Part shown: positions 55,681-64,000 of the stretch, piece after piece
Position numbering within the stretch: position 1 is the first letter of the stretch
How the letters are laid out: every line of letters starts with the position of its first letter
NCBI RefSeq assembly: GCF_947179165.1
Contig: NC_077239.1
Coordinates: forward strand, 66,568,634 to 66,632,633
Reading direction: 5' to 3'
Source of the DNA: Solanum dulcamara
Taxonomy: Eukaryota > Streptophyta > Magnoliopsida > Solanales > Solanaceae
Length of the DNA stretch: 64,000 nucleotides
The notes under the pieces: model-generated
Told to the model about the DNA's origin: nothing
The model's input: only the letters and a program-made list of their open reading frames with translations
Database searches by the model: none
Made by a program: the position numbers and the translations under genes

Positions 55681-57657
55681 TAGTAGATTTCCATTGGTCT
55701 AATAAGTGTGAGGTGAGCTTCCAAAAGTTCAAGACTTTATTGACTATAACTCCTGTTTTGATAATACCTGAGAAGGACTATGTATCATGATACTTTCGGA
55801 GTTTGTTTGGGTAGAGTTTTGATACAGAATGGGAAGGTAGTTGCATATGCTTCAAGATAGCTAAAAGTTCATGAGAAGAATTACCTTATCCATGACTTGG
55901 AGTTAGCAGCACTGTTTTTATGTTGAAGCTATGGCATCATTATTTGTATGGGGTGCATTGCGATTTATTCACCTATCACCAAAGTCTTCAGTATATCTTC
56001 AGTTAGAGGGATATGAACTTGAATAATGCAGATGGCTTGAGCTATTGAAGGACTATGACATGACCATCTCGTATCATCCGGGAAAGCCAATATGGTGGCT
56101 GATGCTTTGAGTAGGAAGGCTCCTAGTATGGAGAGTCTCAATGCGATTAGTGTTGACAGGAGCCTTTGGATAGGGATGTTCATAGACTAGCCAACAACTT
56201 TAGTTATTTGCGAGTTTCTGAGGAGAGTGGAGGATTTATTGCTTTTATTGAGGCTCGCTCTTCATTAGTTGACAAGATTTGGGAGCAACAATTTGATGAT
56301 GAGAAGTTATGTCTCATTCGAGACAAAATGTTGAGAGGTGAAGCCAAAGAGGCTAGACTTGATTCAGATGGTGTTTTGAGGATTGAGGGCAGGATTTGTG
56401 TGACCGAAGTGGGTGATTTGATCACATTGATTCTAGAGAAGGCTTATTGTTCTTGATATTCTATTCATACAAGCGCGGAAAAGATGTAGCATGATCTTAG
56501 TTAGCATTATTAGTGGCGTGGGATGAAGAGGAATATCACAGAGTTTGTGTCTAAGTGTTTGACCTACCAATAGGTCAGGTATGAGCACCAGCGGCCTTGA
56601 GATGTGACTTAGAGGTTACCCATTCCCACTTGTAAGTGGGAACGGATCACTATGGACTTTGTTGTGGGTTTTCCTACCATAGTGGATGGTTATGATTCCA
56701 TATAGGTGGTTTTCGGTTGACTGACCAATTCTTCCCATTTCATTCCAGTTCGGGTGAAGTATACGGAAGAGAAGCTAGCCCAATTGTACATTAGTCAGAG
56801 TATTCAGCTTCATGGGGTGCCCATATCTATTGTTTTGGATTGGGGTTTGTTGTTTACCTTGCACTTTTGGAGGGCATTGCAGAATGGTTTGGGTGTTAGA
56901 CTTGATATAAGTACAACTTTTCACCCACACACTGATGGCCAATCTGAGCGGATGATTCAGGTGTTAGAGGATATACTTCGAGCCTGTGTTATTGATTCCC
57001 TTAGCGGAGTTTTCCTACAACAACAGTTATCATTCTAGCATTTAGATCCCCATTTGTGGCGTTGTATGTAGGCGATGTCGATCTCCTATTGGGTGGTTCA
57101 ATTCAGCTGAGATATACTATTTAGACACGGATATTCTTAGAGATGCCATGAAGAAGGTTCACATGATTCAGTGTAGACTTTTGAGCGCTCAGAGTAGGCA
57201 AAAGAGTTATGCGAATAGAAGGGTTCGACTATTGGAGTTTATAGAGGGTGATCATGTTTGGTTCTAGGTGTCGCCCTTGATTCATTGGCCCATTTGAGAT
57301 TTTAGGGTGAGTGAGGAAGGTGGCTTATATATTGTCCTTGTCACTTAGATTTCAGCAATGCATCCTATTTTTCATGTTTCCATGCTCCGAAAGTATGTTC
57401 TGGACGAGTCCCATATGATCTCCCTTGATTCGGTAAAGTTGAGCCCAAATTTGACATTTGAGGAGGAGCCCATAGCCATTTTAGATAGGTAAGTCTGAAA
57501 GCTTAGAACCAAGGATATTACTTCAGTGGAGGTACAGAAGAGACATCATTCAGTTGGAGAGGTGACTTGGGAGTCGGAGGATGATATGCGTGTTCGATAT
57601 CTCCAACTTTCTTTTACTTTATGTTTGAGAACGAACATGGTTTTTAGTGGTGGATGA
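55681..57657 (+). pseudogene. Outer gypsy RNase H, integrase and chromodomain-like tail
   Basis: RNase H is heavily broken (HHYLYGVHCDLFTYHQSLQY and ADALSRKAPSMESL). Integrase pieces: MKRNITEFVSKC, GVPISIVLDWG and STTFHPHTDGQSERMIQVLE. In the last, an otherwise invariant Asp position of ISDRG reads as VLDWG. Near 57480-57600 a degenerate chromodomain-like tail (LRTKDITSVEVQ, VTWESEDDMRVRY) precedes AGTGGTGGATGA, the polypurine tract. Confidence 0.8.
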
Positions 57658-60229
57658 TGTAATGACCCTAAAGATTATTTTTGGTAATTTTTGGAAAATA
57701 ACCATTTTACCCCTCCCATTACTTGCCTCGAGTCATGTTTGATCATTTTTTGAAGTCGGCTTTATGAAATTCGTTGAAAAGTCAAGGTTTTTGGCAAAGT
57801 TTGAAATTTGAGAGATTAAGTAGCTTAAAAGTGGTATTTGGTGTCATTCAGAGTTTTAGATCTCGAAATAAAATTTCGTCGATTCCATCAGCTCCAAAAT
57901 ATGGAATTTGGTCGAGGAGATTTGAGAGGATTTGAGGTTCTAAGTTGGAAATTCTTGAAATTTTGATCATAAGATTGACTTTGGTCAACATTTGGATATC
58001 TGATGCTCGGAAGTAAATTCTGACGACTACTTTTGATTCAGAGGATGACTTTTGATCTAGGAGTGTCTCAGTTGAATTTTTAGAGGTCCCAAGCTTGATT
58101 TGTATTTTGAGGCCTAAAGTTAGTTTTATTGCGACTTATCGGGTTCTGGGTCAAGGAGATCTTAAATTTGAATTCCAATGGATCCATTGAGTCTGGAATG
58201 TCGAAATTAATATGTTAGCATATAAGTTTTGTGTATGAGGGATTTCGAACTAATTTCGAGGGTTGATTTTGTGAATTTGAGACTTGGAGGATTATTCCCG
58301 TCAACTGGTACATTATTGTGCTTCGCGTTTGCGGAGTGGAGGGCTACGATCGTGGAAGGCATTGAACTTAGCCTTCGCGTTCATGGAAGCCTAGCATGTT
58401 TGGCCATCGCATTCGTAGAGCTTAACCGCATTCGCGATGAAGCCTGGGAATGACCTCTGAATTTGCAGAGTAAGTGGACCGCAATCGCGGAGGGTAATTT
58501 GTCGCCTAGAACAGTGTTTCCTCCAAAGTCAGGAAATAGGTCCTTTTACTCCATTTTTGAGTTTTTGAGCTCCGTAGAGGCGATTTGGAGAGGAGGTTTT
58601 CTTGGGAATTCATTGGATAAGTAAATTTAACTTAAATTCCTCAATACCCAGCCTTCATACGTGATTTTTAACCATGAATTTTAGTTTTTGAATTCCAATT
58701 TTGGGGGTTTTGCCTTGAATCCGAATATTTACAAAAATTGAGTTTATGAACTAATTTGAACTCCGATTTCAATTTGGTTTTTACCGTTGATTTTCAAATA
58801 CCACAAGGAACATTTTCATCCAAAAATTTTCATATTAGGACTGCATTTTTGAAATCAGATTTTGAACCATTTTGACTTTTTTACTCGAATTTCATGATTT
58901 TGGTGTCGTTGGTTTTGTAATTTGATTCTGAATCATTACTTGATTAGATTTTTATGATTCGAATCATCGATAAAAGGTCAAGGCTCAAGTTTTGGAGTAG
59001 TCGAGAGCGATATTAAGGAAAGTGAAACTCTAAACCTTCATAAGATTTATAGAACCTTGTATTCTTGCTACGTGCTATGTGAATTAATGTGAACTTTATT
59101 TTGGGTTGATTAGGAATCATGAAAACACCTAAGATTGATTATCAGGGATATAAAAAAGGAAATTTGATCTAATGAATCGAGGTATTTGAATTAATTGACA
59201 TTGTTGACTCACTGTGATATTATTGATATGAATTGCATATGGTATTGGACTTCATTTCATTCCCATTGATTGCATGAGAATTTTCATATGCATTTGGGTT
59301 GAAACTTATCATTGAAGTCTAAATTTATGATTACGCCGATGTGAAATGGTTCTTTCTAAGTTATGATGTAAGAGAAAAACAAAGAGGATTCGAGGGACGT
59401 GCCACGCGTTGTGGTTGTTACTTTATTTCATTTGAGGGATGTGTCACACGTCGTGGTTGTTACCTTTTTACATTCGAGGGATGTGACACTCATCGTGGTT
59501 GTTACTTTATTTCATTCGAGGGATGTGCCACGTGTCGTGGTTGTTATTTTATCATATCATTAGACACTCATGGCATTGCATTGCATTGGTTAGTTATTTG
59601 AGTATTTGCCCTTATTATGTGTAATTATGACTGATATACTTGCGATATTAATGATATCTATCTAGACTGTTGGGATACACTTTGACTTAGGTACTACATA
59701 AGTTATATCTATATATACTTTTAGATTGGGTTGCTCTGTTTGCAAGTTGTAGTTATCGAGGTTCAGATGGTGTGCTAGGAGTACTTGTTTCTATTTATCT
59801 TTACCTATGTTTATTTAATTACTTGCTGAGTACCGTGTTGTTTAGTACTCACCCCTTGCTATCTACACATGTGTAGGTTTCGAACCCGGATAGTGATACA
59901 AATTTTGTTTCCTTCATCCGTGGCTATTCGAGGATACTTGAGAGGTAACTATCGACGCTGGCTATATCTCTTGTTTCTTTTCATATGCTTTGTTCTGTTT
60001 GAGAAACGCATTAAGACTTGTATTTATCTTTCATTTTTATTATATTAGAGGCTTGTACATGTAACAATTAGTCCTTCGAGGTATTGTAGATGAATACGAC
60101 TTCTGCTTTTCCATACTTATCTATCTATTTATATTGTTTCCACTTTATTTCCACATTTTTTTGGGTTTGGGATGACTTGTCTCGGTGGGTTGAGACGAGT
60201 GTCATCACACCCGGATTCGGATTGTGACA
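57658..60229 (+). repeat. Outer gypsy 3' LTR
   Basis: TGTAATGACCCTAAAG to GGATTGTGACA, 2,572 bp, with TG...CA ends. In its middle (58310-58500) several CGTTCGCG-like phrases give a GC-rich, imperfect repeat region. Confidence 0.85.
59391..59558 (+). repeat. 42-bp minisatellite in the LTR, four units
   Basis: CGAGGGATGTGCCAC-CGT then CGTGGTTGTTACTTTATTTC is repeated four times with few changes from 59391. The 42-base unit is a multiple of three, so a spurious frame with repeating FEGCAT.RGCYF appears; it is not a gene. Confidence 0.9.
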
Positions 60230-61610
60230 AGATGTTACGTCATCCCGGCGGATACGTCTTACTCTTATTATGTTTTAGTCCCACTTTGAGACAAGACATC
60301 GAGACTTGTATTTCCTTTCGTACCTTTTGTTATACTTTATTTTAAAGAAAATAAGAGTATCGTAAGCCCTTTAGCCTTTTGTTCCTATTTAAACGATGGT
60401 CATACATTTATATTAGTAATTATAATTTAATTATATTTAAAAGAAGGTAGTTTCGTGTTGTTTGGTTATAATATTATTATGTTACTATCCGGTTTTTATT
60501 TTTATTTTCATTACTTTTTTTCTAGACTATTTTATGAGGAAAACTAGGAACAAAATTATATAAATAAAAATTATACAACAAATACCTATCATACATCTAA
60601 AATTTGAGTATTTGCCCTTATTATGTGTAATTGTGACTGATATACTTGCGATATTAATGATATCTATCTAGACTGTTGGGATACACTTTGACTTAGGTAC
60701 TACATAAGTTATATCTATATATACCTTTAGATTGGGTTGCTCTGTTTGCAAGTTGTAGTTATCGAGGTTCAGATGGTGTGCTAGGAGTACTTGTTTCTAT
60801 TTATCTTTACCTATGTTTATTTAATTACTTGCTGAGTACCGTGTTGTTTAGTACTCACCCCTTGCTATCTACACATGTGTAGGTTTCGAACCCGGATAGT
60901 GATACAAATTTTGTTTCCTTCATCCGTGGCTATTCGAGGATACTTGAGAGGTAACTATCGACGCTGGCGATATCTCTTGTTTCTTTTCATATGCTTTGTT
61001 CTGTTTGAGAAACGCATTAAGACTTGTATTTATCTTTCATTTTTATTATATTAGAGGCTTGTACATGTAACAATTAGTCCTTCGAGGTATTGTAGATGAA
61101 TACGACTTCTGCTTTTCCATACTTATCTATCTATTTATATTGTTTCCACTTTATTTCCACATTTTTTTGGGTTTGGGATGACTTGTCTCGGTGGGTTGAG
61201 ACGAGTGTCATCACACCCGGATTCGGATTGTGACAAGATGTTACGTCATCCCGGCGGATACGTCTTACTCTTATTATGTTTTAGTCCCACTTTGAGACAA
61301 GACATCGAGACTTGTATTTCCTTTCGTACCTTTTGTTATACTTTATTTTAAAGAAAATAAGAGTATCGTAAGCCCTTTAGCCTTTTGTTCCTATTTAAAC
61401 GATGGTCATACATTTATATTAGTAATTATAATTTAATTATATTTAAAAGAAGGTAGTTTCGTGTTGTTTGGTTATAATATTATTATGTTACTATCCGGTT
61501 TTTATTTTTATTTTCATTACTTTTTTTCTAGACTATTTTATGAGGAAAACTAGGAACAAAATTATATAAATAAAAATTATACAACAAATACCTATCATAC
61601 ATCTAAAATT
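59596..61610 (+). repeat. Tandem duplication, period 1,006 bp
   Basis: 59596-60604 and 60602-61610 are almost identical; I found three differences (near 59628, 59720 and 59966 in copy one). The unit contains the last 634 bases of the LTR plus 375 bases of flanking sequence, so it formed after insertion. The junction has 3-4 bases of microhomology (ATTT). Confidence 0.9.
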
Positions 61611-62177
61611 CATTTACTCATGCTTCAAATTAGGTTTTAAGTTAATGCCTCCCCTCATTCCTGTTTTGAGTCTATCAAGCCACAAAAAAAAATTATTGGA
61701 TAGGGGAGCTGAATGTTTCGAAGTATATTTGAAGATCACAAATTCATAAAATCAATTTTTATTTCAGATCAAAAGCAAATGGACAGAGGCTTTTCCCTTT
61801 TTGTTTGATAAAAAATCTCACCTTTCTAATTTCAGAAATTGTTGAACAATATTTTTCATTGATTTGATGATAGAGGGAGAGAAAAAATATAATTAAGAAA
61901 ATCAAGAGGTGTAATTAATTAAGAGAATTAAGAGAGTAGTTTCTGAATTTTTAATATACGATACATTAATTTTAAAATGAGAAAAACAAAAAAAGTACAT
62001 GATCTTTTAGGCAATAAAGATGTATCACCTCTTCAAAACCTAACTTAATATAATATATAGAAGATTAGTTACAGTAAATGAACTAAAAAAATTAAAAGTA
62101 AACCAAAATGAGAAAGAAAGAAAGTTGCACCTTAATTTCATTCTCAATATGTATTGCCTTTTGATTCATGAGCATAA
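61611..62177. other. AT-rich spacer
   Basis: No gene or named repeat seen. Confidence 0.5.
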
Positions 62178-64000
62178 TAAAATAACGCTGAAGGTCATTT
62201 TTGAAAATTTTCATAAAATAATCATTTTACCCCTTTCGATACTTGTTTCGAGTCATATTCGATCAATTTTCGAAGTTAGTTCTGAGAAATCCTTTGAAAA
62301 GTTAAGTTTCTGGAAGTTTTAAGATTTTAAAGTGTTCAAAAGTGGTTTTTAGTATCAACTGGAGCTACGAGTCTCGAAATGGGATTCCGCCAATTCCATC
62401 AGCTCCAAAATGTGGAATTTTGGTCGAGAAGAATTTAAGGAACTAGATTTGCAGTTTTAATGTGAATTTGAGGTCTTAAGTTGGAATTTGTTGGTTTTTT
62501 TATCATAGAATTGACTTTGGATAACATTCGGAGTTCAGATGCTCGAAATGCAATTCTGATGACTCTGTTGGTTTTAGGGGATGATTTTAGGCCTAGGAGT
62601 GGCCTTGGTTAGAGGTCCCGAGCTTGATTTGATATTTTTGAGGGCCTAAATTTAGTTTGGTTGCGACTTATATGATTTTGGATCAAAGAGGCCTCAAATT
62701 CGAATTCCAACAGTTAAATTGAGTCCGTAATGTCGAAATTAGTATGATAGCATTTAATATTTATGTGCACGGGATTCTGAATGAATTCCGAGAGTCTAAT
62801 CCATGAAATTTTTGCTAAGTGTAGTTGTTGTGTCATGTTGCAGAAGTAATCTTCTTCATGTTCGCGAAGGGCCACTTCATTGGCCTCCACGTTAGCGGAG
62901 GTGGCGTTGTGTTTTCGAAGAGGGCACTTGGGGAAATCTCCATGTTCGCATGGGTTATGCCGCATTCGCAGAGGGTTAGGGCGTTCTCCTTCGCGTTCAT
63001 GGTGTAAGTTGTTCGTGTTCGCGAAGGCATTTTGAACCCTGAACAGTAGCTTTCTTCTAAAGTCGGGATTGGAATCTTTTCCTCTATTTTAGTGATTTTG
63101 GAGCTCGTGGGAGGCGATTTCAAAGGGGAATTTCATGGAAAACTATTGGGTAACTGATTTTAACCCATAATCTTCATAATCCATCGATTACAACTCGTTT
63201 TTAACATCAAAATCTATGTTTTTGGATTCCAAAATTGGAGATTTTTGTTCACGAACTTGAGGTTGATAAGTTGATGATTATGAGTTGAATACATCTCCAT
63301 TTTTGAAATGGTTTTTGCCAATAAGTTCAAAATACTTCAAAGAATATTTTCGTATAAAAATTTCTAAATTTAGACCCCTTTTCCAAAATTAGGATTTTGA
63401 GCCGTTTTGACCCTTTTACTCGAATTTCGTGTTTGTTGTCTTTATATTTAGTTTTTTATTATGAATAACTATTTGATTAGATTGTGGTAAGTTGGAGGCT
63501 GTTCGAAAGGAAAAGGCTCAAATACTTGATTGATCGGTTGTTGACTAAGGCAAGTGAACTTTTAAAACCTCTTAAATCTTGTAGAATACGTGAACTTTCT
63601 TTTGTATGTGTGTTGGGGAGTAATGAAAACAAGATTTGGGACTTTAATCATGTGAATTGTGTTTAATGAAAGAATGAGGTTGATAAAATGCAATGTGTTC
63701 TATGATTTTGATTGAAAATGTGAACTTCTTGTCTTGAAATTGATGTGAGTTTGATGAAATGCCATAACAGCCTTAATGTTATTGTGGGACTTGACTTGAA
63801 ATACTTGCTCAGCGATTGGTCACAATTGTGTGATAAAGGGATAATGAAATAGAGACTTTGACGACTATAATGAAGTAAATGATGTTATTGTTTATGTTTA
63901 TATGTTATTTGTAGTGTGATGTGAATTGCATTGAAATGAATTGTGTTGTGACCGTGAACATCATCATATTCTCATTATTTATGTGAACGTGCCTATTTGC
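62178..64000 (+). repeat. Further Tekay-like LTR, plus orientation, cut by window end
   Basis: From TGAAGGTCATTTTTG (terminus decayed) it follows the LTR at 57658: ATTTTACCCC, CGAGTCATATTCGATCA, CCATCAGCTCCAAAATGTGG, GACTTTGGATAACATTCGGA, then CGTTCGCGAAGG-type GC-rich phrases at 62860-63030 and GGATTTTGAGCCGTTTTGAC. The LTR is not finished at 64000, so whether an element follows cannot be told. Confidence 0.8.

Larger units (their letters stand above)
42964..60229 (+). mobile_element. Old Ty3/gypsy (Tekay-like) element, 5'-truncated, split by a nested element
   Basis: Plus-strand gag (42964-43534), interrupted by the nested element at 43535-53516, continues at 53522 with the rest of gag, then protease, reverse transcriptase, RNase H and integrase to 57657, and the 3' LTR (57658-60229). 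No 5' LTR in the right orientation is present; the sequence to the left belongs to an opposed LTR. Many stops and frameshifts. Confidence 0.85.

Noticed and set aside
59341..59601. Repeating Cys/Gly protein (FEGCAT.RGCYF units)
   Set aside because: It is a frame through a 42-bp minisatellite in an LTR, with no gene context.

Overview
The window is plant nuclear DNA: AT-rich, with GT-AG introns, and full of plant transposons. The mix of repeats points to a Solanaceae genome (Solanum, Capsicum or Nicotiana type; the genus cannot be fixed by eye): SolS/TS-like and Au SINEs, RTE LINEs with (CAA)n tails, Tekay/Del-type Ty3/gypsy elements with LTRs over 2 kb, and MITEs starting GAGCCCGTTTGG.

Three cellular genes can be supported, all on the + strand. 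(1) 6197-24502: a nine-exon gene that I assembled exon by exon. All introns are GT-AG, all junction phases agree, and the predicted protein is about 456 aa. It resembles Fanconi anaemia group F protein (FANCF), and an E2F-type site lies just before the start codon. Its 18.3 kb length comes from transposons in introns 4 and 5; the exons are clean. (2) 28251-28511: an 86-codon W/R/S/Y-rich ORF that looks like a small conserved plant protein of unknown function. (3) 35693-36624: a three-exon HIPP-type protein with an HMA-like fold lacking the metal-binding cysteines, a 55-residue His/Asn tract and a CaaX box.

Layout: 1-4262, a decayed L1-type LINE on the - strand that runs off the left edge. 4263-6157, AT-rich spacer with two MITEs. 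6158-24502, the FANCF-like gene; its introns hold a short tandem duplication, a fold-back MITE, a plastid-type trnS fragment, a solo gypsy LTR with target duplication, an Au SINE with a 16-bp target duplication, a tRNA-derived SINE, an RTE tail, a PPR pseudogene fragment, a Ty1/copia element and an RTE LINE. 24918-27350, a ~2.4 kb element with ~290-bp inverted arms and a plant-transposon-like ORF. 28512-35692, spacer with Stowaway and hAT MITEs and a 3-kb-spaced direct repeat. 36625-41372, degenerate gypsy pieces, simple repeats and a striking ~400-bp near-perfect inverted repeat. 41373-61610, a gypsy nest: a truncated minus-oriented LTR, an old plus-strand Tekay-like element, and inside its gag a younger 9,982-bp minus-strand Tekay-like element with two 2,456-bp LTRs, followed by a 1,006-bp tandem duplication across the end of the old 3' LTR. 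62178-64000, a further LTR that runs off the right edge.

The genes do not form a pathway or operon. The main theme is a DNA-repair-like gene that keeps an open reading frame while repeats accumulate in its introns. Everything here was read by eye; identities to named families are from recall of family motifs, and no alignment or database search was run.
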